A stretch of DNA of 64,000 bases from Eubacterium xylanophilum ATCC 35991 (GCF_000518685.1 NZ_JAEB01000011.1:1-64000); one strand, 5' to 3'. Shown: positions 18,050 to 28,080, numbered from the stretch's first letter. A program made the numbers and translations. Notes: generated from the letters alone by a model not told the origin.

Positions 18050-20316
18050 ATATCTGCTCTAACTTCTTTTGCAGCCAACACCATATTCTTAAGACTTGGG
18101 ATTGTCTCTTCATACCCTCTTGTCTTTAGACCACAGTCCGGATTAAGCCACAACTTGCTTGTTTCCACATTTTCTCTCATCTTATCAACAGCCTCTAATA
18201 TTTCATCTTTACTAGGAATTCGCGGAGAATGAATATCATATACTCCAGGTCCAACTTCAGTCCTAAAATTAGATGCTTTGAGAACTTCTAGGATGCTTAG
18301 ATCCGACCTCGATGCCTCAAAAGTTATTACATCTGCATCCATGTCGTCTATTGCACCGATAATATCTGCAAACTCACTGTAGCACATATGTGTATGAATC
18401 TGCGTCTCCGGTTTCACGCCTGTGTGTACATATCTGAATGCAGGGATTGCCCAATCGAGATAATCCTCGTTCCAATCGCTCTTTCTGAGGGGAAGCTTCT
18501 CTCTAAGCGCCGCCTCGTCGACCTGAATAATTGAGATTCCTGCTGCCTCAAGATCCAGAACCTCCTCGCGAATAGCGCAAGCTATCTGGAATGCGCTTTC
18601 CTTCAATGAGATATCCTCACGAGGGAATGACCAGTTGAGGATTGTAACGGGACCTGTGAGCATTCCCTTCATTGGTTTATCTGTGAGTCTCTGTGCATAA
18701 CTGCTCCACTTAACTGTCATAGCATCTTTTCTGGAAACATCACCCCATACGATAGGTGGCTTGACGCATCTCGTTCCATAGGACTGAACCCACGCCTTCT
18801 CAGTAAATACATACCCCTGAAGCTGCTCACCAAAGTACTCAACCATATCATTTCTCTCGAACTCGCCGTGGACAAGCACATCAAGTCCGATATCCTCTTG
18901 AATCTTTACGCACTCGGCAATCTTGTGCTTTACAAATCCCTCGTAGTCTTCCAGAGAAATCTCGCCCTTTCTCAGTGCCGTACGCTTCGCCTTCACGTCC
19001 TTAGTCTGTGGAAATGATCCGATAGTAGTTGTAGGGAACACAGGAAGCCCAAGTCTCTCCTTCTGGATTTTCTCTCGCTCGTCAAAAGCAGGTTTTCTCA
19101 CAAAATCCTCTTCAGTTAACGCTGCAATCCTAGCCTTGATTTCCTGATTCTCCACGAATCTCTCTTTCTCAAAAAGCTCTACATTCTCGATATATGTACT
19201 CACTGTCTCCCTGCTATCTGCACCAAGTATACTCTTCAGATCTGCAATCTCCTGCAGTTTTTCTTCTGCAAATGCAAAGTATCTAGTGTAATTCTCCTCA
19301 AGTTTTGTCTCATTTTTCAACGTACAAGGCACATGGAGCAAAGAACAAGATGTGCTAATTACCACATTCTTTGCACACTCACCAATCTCGTCCAGCTTAT
19401 TTAATGTGCACTGGTAATTATTTTTCCAGATATTTTTGCCATTAACTACTCCTGCAAAAAGCACCTTGCTGTCCGGGAATTTGTGCTTCTTCACAAGCTC
19501 AAGGCTCTTCTTACCTTCCACAAAATCAAGCCCCACACCATCAAAGTCAAGCCCGATGATGTTCTCATAGCAATCCCTCACATCACCAAAATACGTCTGT
19601 AGCAGCACCTTTACACTGGCCTTACTTGCAAGAATCTTCTTATAGAGCTTCTCAAATAACTCTATATCCTCCGCATCGAGATCAAGCACAAGTGATGGCT
19701 CGTCAATCTGGAGCCACTCTCCCCCGATGGCGGAATATTTTTCTATCAACTTGATATAGGCATCAGCAACCGAATCAACATAGTCTTCCAGTGTCTTCTT
19801 CCCCGTGTACTTTGCAAGTTTTAAAAAGGAAAATGGTCCGACAACCACGCACTTTGTCGTAACACCGACTTCCTTAGCTTCCCCAAAGAGGTCAAGTGGC
19901 TTAGTGTCCTCCAATTTTACAATCACATCATCATCAAACTCAGGCACTAGATAATGATAGTTAGTATTGTACCATTTTTTCATGGCAAGAGCCTTCACAT
20001 CACCATTTGCCCCCTGATAACCGCGGGCCGCAGCAAAATAGGTGTCAAGCTTTGAAAGCTTTAAATCTTTATATCGCTTGGGAACAACGCCGAGCATAAA
20101 AGCAGTATCAAGAACTCCATCATAGAAAGAAAAATCATTTGATGGAATAAAATCAAGCCCTGACTCTCTCTGAATTTTCAAATTGTATTGACGAATCTCC
20201 TTCGCCGTTTTTTCTAACTCCTCAGCTGAAACCTCTCCGCGAAAATACTTCTCGCTGGCGAATTTCAACTCTCTCAAATTTCCTATTCTAGGGTATCCAA
20301 TTATAGATGTTTGCAT
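18046..20316 (-). CDS. metE: Cobalamin-independent methionine synthase MetE
   Basis: MetE transfers the methyl group of 5-methyltetrahydropteroyltriglutamate to homocysteine without B12. The 756-residue two-barrel protein has the N-terminal '[16 protein letters not shown]' signature and, in the C-terminal catalytic barrel, the zinc-ligand segments '[10 protein letters not shown]' and '[11 protein letters not shown]'. The ATG has AGGAGG 9 nt upstream, and that site abuts an inverted repeat in the leader. A LysR regulator gene lies directly upstream on the same strand. No SAM riboswitch or T-box is visible before it. Confidence 0.97.
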   Translation of the reverse strand: MQTSIIGYPRIGNLRELKFASEKYFRGEVSAEELEKTAKEIRQYNLKIQRESGLDFIPSNDFSFYDGVLDTAFMLGVVPKRYKDLKLSKLDTYFAAARGYQGANGDVKALAMKKWYNTNYHYLVPEFDDDVIVKLEDTKPLDLFGEAKEVGVTTKCVVVGPFSFLKLAKYTGKKTLEDYVDSVADAYIKLIEKYSAIGGEWLQIDEPSLVLDLDAEDIELFEKLYKKILASKASVKVLLQTYFGDVRDCYENIIGLDFDGVGLDFVEGKKSLELVKKHKFPDSKVLFAGVVNGKNIWKNNYQCTLNKLDEIGECAKNVVISTSCSLLHVPCTLKNETKLEENYTRYFAFAEEKLQEIADLKSILGADSRETVSTYIENVELFEKERFVENQEIKARIAALTEEDFVRKPAFDEREKIQKERLGLPVFPTTTIGSFPQTKDVKAKRTALRKGEISLEDYEGFVKHKIAECVKIQEDIGLDVLVHGEFERNDMVEYFGEQLQGYVFTEKAWVQSYGTRCVKPPIVWGDVSRKDAMTVKWSSYAQRLTDKPMKGMLTGPVTILNWSFPREDISLKESAFQIACAIREEVLDLEAAGISIIQVDEAALREKLPLRKSDWNEDYLDWAIPAFRYVHTGVKPETQIHTHMCYSEFADIIGAIDDMDADVITFEASRSDLSILEVLKASNFRTEVGPGVYDIHSPRIPSKDEILEAVDKMRENVETSKLWLNPDCGLKTRGYEETIPSLKNMVLAAKEVRADI

Positions 20317-20329
20317 AATAATAATCCTC

Positions 20330-20366
20330 CTGTGGTTTTCTTAATCTGTAAATTAATATACCACAG
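20330..20366 (-). promoter_or_regulatory. Inverted repeat abutting the metE ribosome binding site
   Basis: CTGTGGT and ACCACAG (20330-20336 and 20360-20366) flank a 23-nt AT-rich loop in the metE leader. The downstream arm shares its last two bases with the AGGAGG site (20326-20331), so pairing could influence translation. Confidence 0.45.
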
Positions 20367-20406
20367 AAGGATTGCAATGCGTTAATATATAATAATCATA
20401 GACCAT

Positions 20407-20423
20407 TATAGTTTAAAGCTATA
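20407..20423. promoter_or_regulatory. Candidate LysR box before metE
   Basis: TATAG-N7-CTATA is a perfect dyad that contains the T-N11-A pattern typical of LysR-family sites. It lies immediately after the LysR stop codon and about 91 nt upstream of metE. Confidence 0.45.
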
Positions 20424-21335
20424 TCAAGACGAGTAATTGGTTATATACTTGTTGAGATGCTCCAGATAACGTTCAGTCATGGCATTCAGCGGTCTGTCAC
20501 TGCTCACAATGTAGCCAATCTCCATATTCTCGTCGCTCTCAAGAGGAATCGCCACTATGTTGTCGCCATTGAGATCCTCGCTGAGAATGCCGGAAGAAAT
20601 AGTATAGCCATCTAGACCAATCAACAAATTAAATAGAGTCGCTCTATCGGAAACCACAATATTCTTCGGCGACTCCGCCGTGATATGAAGCTCCTCTGCA
20701 AAGTAGAAGGAATTCTTCACACCCTGATCGTATGTAAGCCTCGGATAGTCCTTCAAATCCTCGAGAGACACGGACTTTCTCCCCACAAGCGGATTATCTC
20801 TGCTGACAAACACGTGGGGCTTCGCAGAAAAAAGAGGCACAAACTCTATGTCCTCCTTCTGGAGAATGTGGGTGATCACCTCTCTGTTGAAATTGCAGAG
20901 GAAGATAATACCTATATCGCTTCTGTGCGTGCGCACATCCTCAATGATTTCCGCGGTCTTCAGCTCTCTAAGCGTAAATTCATACTTCTCCTTGCCATAT
21001 TCTCGCACCAGTTCAACAAATGCATTTACCACGAATGCATAGTGCTGAGAAGATACAGAAAAGGCGCGCCGAGGAGGAGGAGATGCTGTATACTCGCTTT
21101 CCAGTATCTCCGCCTGCTCTACAATCTGTCTGGCATAGGACAAAAACTTCGTCCCATCCTCAGACAAATAAACGCCCCTGTTGCTTCTGTTAAATATTTT
21201 TATGCCCATCTCCTTCTCCAGCTCCGCAACCGCTTTGGATAAACTAGGCTGCGCCACAAAGAGGCGCTTTGCTGCAGTTGAGATAGACCCGGTTTCCGCT
21301 ATTTCAATTATATACTTTAATTGGTTTAACGTCAT
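20424..21335 (-). CDS. LysR family transcriptional regulator
   Basis: This 303-residue protein has the LysR N-terminal winged helix ('GSISTAAKRLFVAQPSLSKA') and a periplasmic-binding-like effector domain. LysR regulators usually act on a neighbouring gene with a small-molecule co-inducer. Here metE follows on the same strand, 107 nt downstream, with a T-N11-A dyad between. A MetR-like role is therefore plausible but not shown. Its AAGGAG site consists of the last codons of the preceding glycosyltransferase gene, and only 3 nt separate the two genes, so the two may be translationally coupled. Confidence 0.9.
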   Translation of the reverse strand: MTLNQLKYIIEIAETGSISTAAKRLFVAQPSLSKAVAELEKEMGIKIFNRSNRGVYLSEDGTKFLSYARQIVEQAEILESEYTASPPPRRAFSVSSQHYAFVVNAFVELVREYGKEKYEFTLRELKTAEIIEDVRTHRSDIGIIFLCNFNREVITHILQKEDIEFVPLFSAKPHVFVSRDNPLVGRKSVSLEDLKDYPRLTYDQGVKNSFYFAEELHITAESPKNIVVSDRATLFNLLIGLDGYTISSGILSEDLNGDNIVAIPLESDENMEIGYIVSSDRPLNAMTERYLEHLNKYITNYSS

Positions 21336-21338
21336 TAA

Positions 21339-23984
21339 TTACTCCTTGATAAGCGCCTCATAAAGACGATCTGACTGCTTGTTGTCCTTGTGAATAAAGA
21401 ATGTCTTCATCTTCTCAGCGTACTTAGGTGCCGGCTTGCATCCATTATTTAAAATATTCTGCACCGCCTTAACAGCATCATCCGCACTAAGCGCCAACTC
21501 TCCAAATCCATCTTCGAATGGAATGTCAATCTGGCGATAGTCATTCATACCTGCGAGGAACATGTCGCGGTCAGGTAGGAAGTAGATGATAGGTCTCTCA
21601 AGGTATACAAAATCAAACACAAATGATGAGAAATCTGTCATGAAAATCTTGTAATCTGTCTCAGCGACAGTCTTCTCAGCCATTACAACTCTCTTGTTCT
21701 TAATCTCATAGAGATGCTTATATCTCTCGAGAATTGGATGGAGCTTGAAGTCGAGATAGAAGTCATTCTTCTCGAGCATCTTCTCGAGTTCCGGACTATT
21801 TAGGAACTTACTCGTCTCCTCAAAGAACTTGGAATTGAGGAATTTGCCCTCTGTAGTTACCCACTCTGAGCCCACCATTCCAACGAGATACTTTCTCCAA
21901 GATGGCGCGAAGAGAATTCTGTTTACAGGCTCCTTCTCCGTATCTATATGGTCATATCTAGGCATTCCACATGGTATAAGGGCCTTCTCATTGAAACAGT
22001 AGTTGTTGATGAGATTGTCCTTCTCATAATGTGTCGAGATAACTTCCTTCTCAATGACAAGTCGGTCGAGGGAATATTTCCATGGCACATGTGCATGAAG
22101 CACACCGTGCTGAAGGTAGATGATATCTGCGTCATTGTTCACGTCATTGAGCTTAGCAAAACGCTTTCTCGTAAATGGACTGTAATTGTTGTACTCGATG
22201 AACGCGGTAATAATCTTTCTGGACTTCAGGTAAAGGTACTTGTGGAACAAGCTTCCAAACTGTACCATATGGCTGTGATACTTTCTTGGGAATTGATTTC
22301 TCTTGGCCTTGAAATCCTCCTCGTTAATTATATAATATCTCTCAACTCCGTCATTCTTGTCAAAGTCATGCTCGAACTGGTAGTATCCATTGTCCTTCGC
22401 AACGCCCTTACAATCGTAGTAGAGCCAGACATTTTCATACTTATCAATCTTCTTCATACAGAGATTTCTGAGGAACCAAAGTTTCCTGTCAGAGCGACGG
22501 AATCTTCTCTTCATCTTCCTCACATACTCTTGATACTTCTCCTCCTTCGCCTTGCGAACGTAAAATGTTCCCTTGTCAAAGGTTATCTCCCTGCCCTCTT
22601 CGTAAATAATATTCTTCTTGTTAGGGTTGTTGAATCTAACTCTGTGCATAAAGTAATAATATGTATCAAAGAGCTGACCATCAACATCAACTTTAAACTC
22701 AAAAGAACGAAGTCCCTTGAGACTTATCTCCTGCTCAAACAGCCAGAAATTATTGGTCTCTAGCTTAGCTCTATAGTAATTCCAAGAAGACTTTCTAAGG
22801 TCAACTTCCTTCGCCTTCTCAAAATTGTGATTCCTTATAAAGAAAAGTTTTGGCTTATCAAGATGATTGAATACAGCTGACTTGATAAATCCTATGAACC
22901 TAATCTTATTATCCTTGACACGGAATCTGAGCAACACAATCTCGATTCCCTTGGTATCATAGATAACTCTTCCGTGATTAGTCACTGTAATCTCATTAGG
23001 ACCGGTCATAACCTTTATGTCATTGCCCTCTTTGAGATTTATATAAAACTGGCGATGGAAATTATCAACACTTGGATGACGCAAGATAACGTCGTCGTCC
23101 ACCTTATTCAAAAGACGAAGAATCCTGCTCTTTGCCTCGGCAAGCTTCTCTTCATCATAGTGGTATGGAAGAAGAATATCGCTGCACGTCTTCCAACTCA
23201 CATCATTGATATACAAAGCCTGGATGTACTGAGGAATTGGACCATCACCGTAGTAGTCAAAGATTTCCTCCCAGAACTTCATAGTCTTTTCAAATATATA
23301 GTAAGCATAGAAAAATGTTCGCACGATGCTCTGTGGCTGGTGTAGATAATAATAAACACCCTTATTGCAATATCCGATCTTCATCTTTTTGCGAACTACC
23401 TGAATACAATACTTCTGATCTTCGTGGCGGAATTCTCTGTCGAGGTCGAACAGAACATTTTCCTCGCCCATATTCTTAACACATACGTTGACACGTGTCT
23501 GTGAGATAAATACGTTCTCTGGCCTTGTCAAATCATATACACCAGAATCCACCAATGTCTTATATCTGTAGTGAGGTCTTCCCTCCTCGCCATCGATAAG
23601 CGGAATCTCCATATATGTACACAAATCAATCTCGTCATAATGCTTATCAAAGAACTTGCAAACACTCTCCACCGTCTCAGGCGACAAAGTGTCATCTGCA
23701 TCAATGTACATGATATATTTGCCCTTGGCGCGTTTGATTCCATAGTTACGCGTTCTTGACAAACCTTCATTTTCTTTTCTGAGTATTTTCATATTGGGGT
23801 ACTTTGCAGCATACTCATTCATAATATCAATGCTGTTATCAGGTGACCCATCATCGATGAGAAGAATCTCAAACTCTTCAGGCGCGATAGTCTGCGCCAC
23901 GAGAGAATCAAGACATTCTCTCAGGAAATCCTCCATATTATATATTGGAACGATCATCGTAACTTTGTACTCGAATTCTTTCAT
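21339..23984 (-). CDS. GT2 glycosyltransferase fused to CDP-glycerol glycerophosphotransferase (TagF-like)
   Basis: This 881-residue bifunctional protein probably builds a wall or capsule polymer at the inner membrane face. Residues about 1-290 are a GT-A family 2 glycosyltransferase ('VTMIVPIYNMEDFLRECL', 'LLIDDGSPDNS', metal motif in 'YIDADDTL'). The last ~400 residues match CDP-glycerol:poly(glycerophosphate) glycerophosphotransferases ('IYLQHGVLHAHVP', 'ILFAPSWRKYL', 'DFSSFVFDFVYLERPIIYF'). A beta-rich middle segment joins them. I chose the ATG at 23984 with GGAGG 5 nt upstream; an ATG six codons earlier would overlap that site. It has a good promoter (24032-24060) and precedes the LysR gene. 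The acceptor polymer is unknown. Confidence 0.88.
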   Translation of the reverse strand: MKEFEYKVTMIVPIYNMEDFLRECLDSLVAQTIAPEEFEILLIDDGSPDNSIDIMNEYAAKYPNMKILRKENEGLSRTRNYGIKRAKGKYIMYIDADDTLSPETVESVCKFFDKHYDEIDLCTYMEIPLIDGEEGRPHYRYKTLVDSGVYDLTRPENVFISQTRVNVCVKNMGEENVLFDLDREFRHEDQKYCIQVVRKKMKIGYCNKGVYYYLHQPQSIVRTFFYAYYIFEKTMKFWEEIFDYYGDGPIPQYIQALYINDVSWKTCSDILLPYHYDEEKLAEAKSRILRLLNKVDDDVILRHPSVDNFHRQFYINLKEGNDIKVMTGPNEITVTNHGRVIYDTKGIEIVLLRFRVKDNKIRFIGFIKSAVFNHLDKPKLFFIRNHNFEKAKEVDLRKSSWNYYRAKLETNNFWLFEQEISLKGLRSFEFKVDVDGQLFDTYYYFMHRVRFNNPNKKNIIYEEGREITFDKGTFYVRKAKEEKYQEYVRKMKRRFRRSDRKLWFLRNLCMKKIDKYENVWLYYDCKGVAKDNGYYQFEHDFDKNDGVERYYIINEEDFKAKRNQFPRKYHSHMVQFGSLFHKYLYLKSRKIITAFIEYNNYSPFTRKRFAKLNDVNNDADIIYLQHGVLHAHVPWKYSLDRLVIEKEVISTHYEKDNLINNYCFNEKALIPCGMPRYDHIDTEKEPVNRILFAPSWRKYLVGMVGSEWVTTEGKFLNSKFFEETSKFLNSPELEKMLEKNDFYLDFKLHPILERYKHLYEIKNKRVVMAEKTVAETDYKIFMTDFSSFVFDFVYLERPIIYFLPDRDMFLAGMNDYRQIDIPFEDGFGELALSADDAVKAVQNILNNGCKPAPKYAEKMKTFFIHKDNKQSDRLYEALIKE

Positions 23985-24031
23985 CTTAACCTCCAAAAAC
24001 AACTTTTCATTTAAATTTAGGCACTTTTCTC

Positions 24032-24060
24032 AATATACCACAAAAAATTATACGTGTCAA
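24032..24060 (-). promoter_or_regulatory. Promoter of the GT2/TagF-like gene
   Basis: On the minus strand TTGACA (24055-24060), 17 nt, TATATT (24032-24037). Confidence 0.7.
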
Positions 24061-24092
24061 TATCGTCAAAAATGTGTCAGAAAAAATTGTCT

Positions 24093-24125
24093 TACGAACG
24101 ACGTGAGTAAGACCAGCAATATGCG
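24093..24125. repeat. Third copy of the GTAAGACCA repeat
   Basis: The 33-bp unit matches 1605-1637 with one mismatch. On the minus strand GTCTTAC and GTAAGAC pair around an 11-nt loop and are followed by AATTTTTTCTG. Here it could be a second terminator behind the TetR gene. Confidence 0.75.
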
Positions 24126-24134
24126 TTTCCAAAT

Positions 24135-24163
24135 AAAAAAAGGTCCCTCATCCAAGAGGGACC
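24135..24163 (-). terminator. Terminator after the TetR gene
   Basis: GGTCCCTC/GAGGGACC with a 6-nt loop, followed by seven Ts on the minus strand. A strong rho-independent terminator 14 nt after the stop codon. Confidence 0.9.
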
Positions 24164-24176
24164 CGCTGCAATTATC

Positions 24177-24725
24177 TTATTTAATGATATCCTGAAGCTT
24201 AGAAGGTCTGATGTTGTAGAGATACTCTGCAAGAGCTTCTTTGCTATACTCAGGAGTATTAACGTACCACTCAGCGATACAATATGAAATTCCCTTTACA
24301 TAGAGAGTGAGATCAAAGTTAATTTCCTCTGATGGCTTCTTTCCTGTACGTTTCTCAACGATATCAGTAAAAAGCTCAATAGCTCTAACATCCTTAGTCT
24401 CGAAGAAGAGATTGCCAGATTGGTGATCTCTAATTGCATTGATATAGAACTGCTGGTCATCACCAAACAACTCTATCAATTCGACAATCACGCCTTTCCA
24501 AGTAATCTCGCCATCTTCAAACTTCTTGTAGATGTTCTCAATCTTGATATTGAATTCCCAGATAATAAGATCAAACTTATCATGGAAATGATTGTAAAAT
24601 GTTGTTGCTGATACACCACAGTTATACGCAATCTCCCTAATAGTAATCTTACTAAACGGCTTTGTCGTTGCAAGGTCATGAATTGATGCACTCAATACTT
24701 CCTTGGTCGTTTGTTTATGTATCAT
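24177..24725 (-). CDS. TetR/AcrR family transcriptional regulator
   Basis: This 182-residue protein has the TetR-type N-terminal helix-turn-helix ('KITIREIAYNCGVSATTFYNHFHDK', split here as ITIREIAYNCGVS and TTFYNHFHDK, about residues 24-50) and a short C-terminal ligand/dimer domain. It resembles the DhaS-like subgroup. The start could be ATG 24725 (AAGGTGA 8 nt upstream) or GTG 24737; I prefer the ATG. It is a single gene between the GH3 and TagF-like genes. No operator could be assigned, though a CTATTGATAG palindrome lies in the 268-nt upstream gap. Confidence 0.85.
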   Translation of the reverse strand: MIHKQTTKEVLSASIHDLATTKPFSKITIREIAYNCGVSATTFYNHFHDKFDLIIWEFNIKIENIYKKFEDGEITWKGVIVELIELFGDDQQFYINAIRDHQSGNLFFETKDVRAIELFTDIVEKRTGKKPSEEINFDLTLYVKGISYCIAEWYVNTPEYSKEALAEYLYNIRPSKLQDIIK

Positions 24726-24951
24726 AGTTATATTCACCTTTTCCTTTGATATGTTTATTATTGTTTCTCTATTAATTTATTTTACCAAAAATAGAAAAAA
24801 ACACAATTTATAATTTTAGGCATGTGATAAGCAAGTTGCCTTTTCTGCTTAACCGACAACGCTATTGATAGTGCTTTAAGTATGTGCCCCGAGTATTATT
24901 TCACCCCATAACCCCCTTATTTTCGGGCTTTTAGGCTCTTATAACGAGACG

Positions 24952-24984
24952 TGGCAGGATTATCAATCACCTATAATCCTGCCA
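24952..24984. terminator. Hairpin after the GH3 gene
   Basis: TGGCAGGATTAT and ATAATCCTGCCA form a perfect 12-bp stem 21 nt after the GH3 stop. A/T tracts lie between it and the gene. The U-tract follows the stem on the plus strand, so in the minus sense it may act as a 3'-end stabiliser rather than a classic terminator. Confidence 0.6.
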
Positions 24985-25005
24985 AAAAAATTTTTTTTAT
25001 TTTTT

Positions 25006-27849
25006 TTATACAAAAACGTAATCTGATTCCACAGGCTTGTCACTTTCCTCAGTATCTCCAACGGTAAACTCGTGAGAGATACTCTCTATGAGCTCTAGTT
25101 CTATGCTGTCAAGCTTAACTCCACTCTGCATAAACTTAAACCTGTCAACAGAGTACCTTGAGACAATATTTACTGTCTTCTCAACGCTTTCATGCTTGCC
25201 CTCCGTTCCAAAGAAAGTAACCACTCCACGGGGCATATTTTGAGAAAATATAGTAACAGGCGTCTGTGCTAATGGTCCCAAATCTGACACATAGTTAAAT
25301 ACAATCTTGTACAATCCAGTCTTCTCAGTCTCAAGTCCGATTGACACACTCGCCCCTTTGTCAGTACTCTTGTCAGAAAGATCAATCTTCAGATAGTCTC
25401 CCAATGTGTAATACTGTACATCTTCCCAATCAAGATCCTCGTCTTCCGTAACTCTTCCCTGTATTTCTACGCTATCAATCTCACCTCTTTGGCGTTTAAA
25501 TGCAGGCATATCCATGAGTTGAAGCAAAATCTCCCTTGCATTGTTCTGGAGCTCAGCCCTTGTGATTCCGCCCTTCTCAATCTCCTCCACAGTTGTATCA
25601 TGATTGGAATTGATCTCTGCCTTGGAAAAAACCATATAAATGTTATTTCCCGCGCCTATCATCACATGTAGGTTGTTTTTGCTAGGCTCACCACATTGTT
25701 CACTAATACTTGCAGCCCAATCCGTCATGACAATTCCCTTAAATCCCCATTCTTCTCTTAGCACCCTTGTATTGAGCTCAAATCTGCCTGCAGTCCAGCC
25801 TCCATTGAGCTTTCCGTATGAAGTCATAACCGAGTCCGCTCCACCCTGCTTAACTGCGATCTCATAAGGTCTCAGATATATCTCTCGAACAGCTCTCTCG
25901 GAAATAACCGAATCTATGTCATATCTTCTCTTCTCTTGGTTATTCGCCGCAAAATGCTTGATAGTACCGGTAACCCCGTACTTATGCAAGCCACGATATA
26001 TTGCAGCTGCCATTTTTCCGGACACCAGCGGATCCTCTGAAAAATACTCAAAATTTCGTCCATTGAGTGGATGCCTGTGAATATTTACCCCCGGACCCAA
26101 AATGTTGTCCACATGCTTTGTCAACATCTCCATTCCCAGATATCCGTAAAGTTTCTCTACCAACTCGTCATTAAACGTACAAGCTAACATGGTTCCACAA
26201 GGCAAGCTAAATGCATACGAACCACTGTCAATTCGCATTCCCGATGGTCCATCAGAACAGCATCCACAAGGAATTCCAAGTTCCCTCATATGAGCATTCA
26301 TGCCACCATATGCTGATGCCGTACCCGGTGTAACCAAGGGACTTCCCATGCCCTCGCCTCTTGCTATACATGCCAAGTCCTCATCACTCATCTGGCCTAT
26401 AAATTCATCTATACTATTTTTGCCATCAGCAACATCATCAAGCTTAATTCCCTTGTCACCGGTATAGGCAATTTCTGTCAATTTTTCAGCTCGCTCCCAA
26501 CGCTTTTTGGTATCCTCAGGCTCCCCTGTCGGAACATTTTCCCTTGTCCAACCGGAAAATATTCCGTCAACCAAAACCGGCTTAATACGCTGGAATTCTT
26601 CAATTGGAGCTAATTCTTGGCGCAGTTTTTCTACAAGAGTAGTTTCTTTGTTGCAAAATACTCCAAACTTTCGATTGTCAATAGCATTTTCACCGATGTA
26701 GAACACATACTCTCCCGCCTCGTGAACGTATGAGCTTTCATAGCCACTGACTCCGGTCTCGTCATAAGATGCGAACACGTATGGATCCACAGTGATGTGT
26801 ACCATCTCCTCTTGTCCCGGTGCAATTTCCTCGGTCTTTGCATACCCTATCAATGCTCTTGCAGGCTTTCCAAGCTTTCCTTGGGGCGCCTTTACGTAGC
26901 ACTGCACAACTTGCTTTCCGGCCCTCTCACCGGTATTCTTGACCTTACACTGAATCTCGATATCATCCTTGAGATTTTCCACTTTCAATGTTGCTTCAGA
27001 GATATCAAAACTTGTATATGAGAGGCCAAAACCAAATGGATATCGCACTTTGTCATCCTCACCACAGGAAAAATACCTATATCCCACATATATATCTTCT
27101 TTGTAATAATTCTTTACCACATCGCCAAAATTCTCATTTGATGGATAATCACTTATATTCTTAGCAATAGTATCCGTTAGTCTTCCGGAAGGGTTGACAC
27201 GGCCAAGAATCACGTCTGATACCCCATATCCGCCAAGCATGCCACCTTGCCACGCATAGAGAATTGCATCACATTGGTCTATGCATTCATGAGATAGATC
27301 AATCACAAATCCTGCATTAATCACGAGAATGCTCTTCTCAAAATTCGCAGTGACCTTCTGAATAAGGTCCACTTCCTCCGGCAAAAGCTGATATGCTCCG
27401 GGTTCATCAGTGCAATCTCTATCCTCTCCCGCATATCGGCCAACTACAATAAGAGCCGCATCACTTCTTGACGCCGCCCCTGCAACAATCTCCTCATCAA
27501 TAGGCATCTCAGGCTGACTCAAAGGCTCTGAAGCCCATCCGGTCCCCATATCAACCGGATTCTCTTCGCACCATTTTAGATAAATCTCACGCAATTCTCT
27601 GTCAACCTGAACAGCCGAATCCTCCTCCAAAGCATCCATGATTCCCACAGATTTGTGAACATTTACAAGTCCTCCTGACCCCGAACCGCTCCTATAATAG
27701 TACTCCGAAATTCGCCCAAAAACAGACAGCCTGACATCCTGCTTCTCATCGTCCAAAAGTGGCAAAACCCCATCATTCTTCAGTAGCACACAGCCCTCAT
27801 CTATAGCTTCTCTCGCTACTCTTTCATAGTCTTCCCAGTGTAATACCAT
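25006..27849 (-). CDS. GH3 beta-glucosidase with inverted domain order
   Basis: This 947-residue glycoside hydrolase family 3 enzyme probably cleaves beta-glucosides or xylo-/cello-oligosaccharides in the cytoplasm, as it has no signal peptide. The order is reversed relative to most GH3 proteins. The C-terminal-type alpha/beta domain comes first (about 15-275, 'CVLLKNDGVLPLL'), then a fibronectin-III-like domain (about 280-390). The TIM-barrel domain follows (about 480-790), with 'GTIKHFAANNQE' and nucleophile Asp710 in 'GIVMTDWAAS'. A beta-rich tail ends it. Inverted GH3 enzymes are known from Butyrivibrio and Ruminococcus. An AAGGAG site and a promoter with an adjacent dyad operator precede it. 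Confidence 0.92.
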   Translation of the reverse strand: MVLHWEDYERVAREAIDEGCVLLKNDGVLPLLDDEKQDVRLSVFGRISEYYYRSGSGSGGLVNVHKSVGIMDALEEDSAVQVDRELREIYLKWCEENPVDMGTGWASEPLSQPEMPIDEEIVAGAASRSDAALIVVGRYAGEDRDCTDEPGAYQLLPEEVDLIQKVTANFEKSILVINAGFVIDLSHECIDQCDAILYAWQGGMLGGYGVSDVILGRVNPSGRLTDTIAKNISDYPSNENFGDVVKNYYKEDIYVGYRYFSCGEDDKVRYPFGFGLSYTSFDISEATLKVENLKDDIEIQCKVKNTGERAGKQVVQCYVKAPQGKLGKPARALIGYAKTEEIAPGQEEMVHITVDPYVFASYDETGVSGYESSYVHEAGEYVFYIGENAIDNRKFGVFCNKETTLVEKLRQELAPIEEFQRIKPVLVDGIFSGWTRENVPTGEPEDTKKRWERAEKLTEIAYTGDKGIKLDDVADGKNSIDEFIGQMSDEDLACIARGEGMGSPLVTPGTASAYGGMNAHMRELGIPCGCCSDGPSGMRIDSGSYAFSLPCGTMLACTFNDELVEKLYGYLGMEMLTKHVDNILGPGVNIHRHPLNGRNFEYFSEDPLVSGKMAAAIYRGLHKYGVTGTIKHFAANNQEKRRYDIDSVISERAVREIYLRPYEIAVKQGGADSVMTSYGKLNGGWTAGRFELNTRVLREEWGFKGIVMTDWAASISEQCGEPSKNNLHVMIGAGNNIYMVFSKAEINSNHDTTVEEIEKGGITRAELQNNAREILLQLMDMPAFKRQRGEIDSVEIQGRVTEDEDLDWEDVQYYTLGDYLKIDLSDKSTDKGASVSIGLETEKTGLYKIVFNYVSDLGPLAQTPVTIFSQNMPRGVVTFFGTEGKHESVEKTVNIVSRYSVDRFKFMQSGVKLDSIELELIESISHEFTVGDTEESDKPVESDYVFV

Positions 27850-27907
27850 AAATACTCCTTCTTGTCTATAACTTCTTCCGACAAACGGATCTAATCTATT
27901 ATACTTA

Positions 27908-27947
27908 ATACTAACATACTAGAATTATGATTTCAAGTAAACGTTTA
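27908..27947 (-). promoter_or_regulatory. Promoter and dyad operator of the GH3 gene
   Basis: On the minus strand TTGAAA (27931-27936), 17 nt, TAGTAT (27908-27913). Directly upstream is the palindrome TAAACGTTTA (27938-27947), whose central CG is typical of LacI/CcpA-family operators. Confidence 0.6.
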
Positions 27948-28032
27948 AGTTTCTGAATTTTCGCTGGTTTTTCGTGGTTTTCGGGATATGGGGAGGGTTG
28001 GGGGTTCGGGGGGCTTTCTTGATATACGGATG

Positions 28033-28066
28033 AAAAAGCCTGCAGACCATATTCGATCCGCAGGCT
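28033..28066 (-). terminator. Terminator after the giant surface protein
   Basis: AGCCTGCGGA/TCTGCAGGCT-type stem on the minus strand followed by TTTTTC, 15 nt after the stop codon. Confidence 0.85.
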
Positions 28067-28080
28067 CTACATAACATAAT

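Noticed and set aside
20317-20423. SAM riboswitch or T-box before metE
   Set aside because: The region is only 107 nt, lacks the AGGGTGG T-box core and shows no S-box helices.
21948-22763. 271-codon plus-strand frame inside the TagF-like gene
   Set aside because: Antisense to a well supported gene and without a recognisable domain or ribosome binding site.
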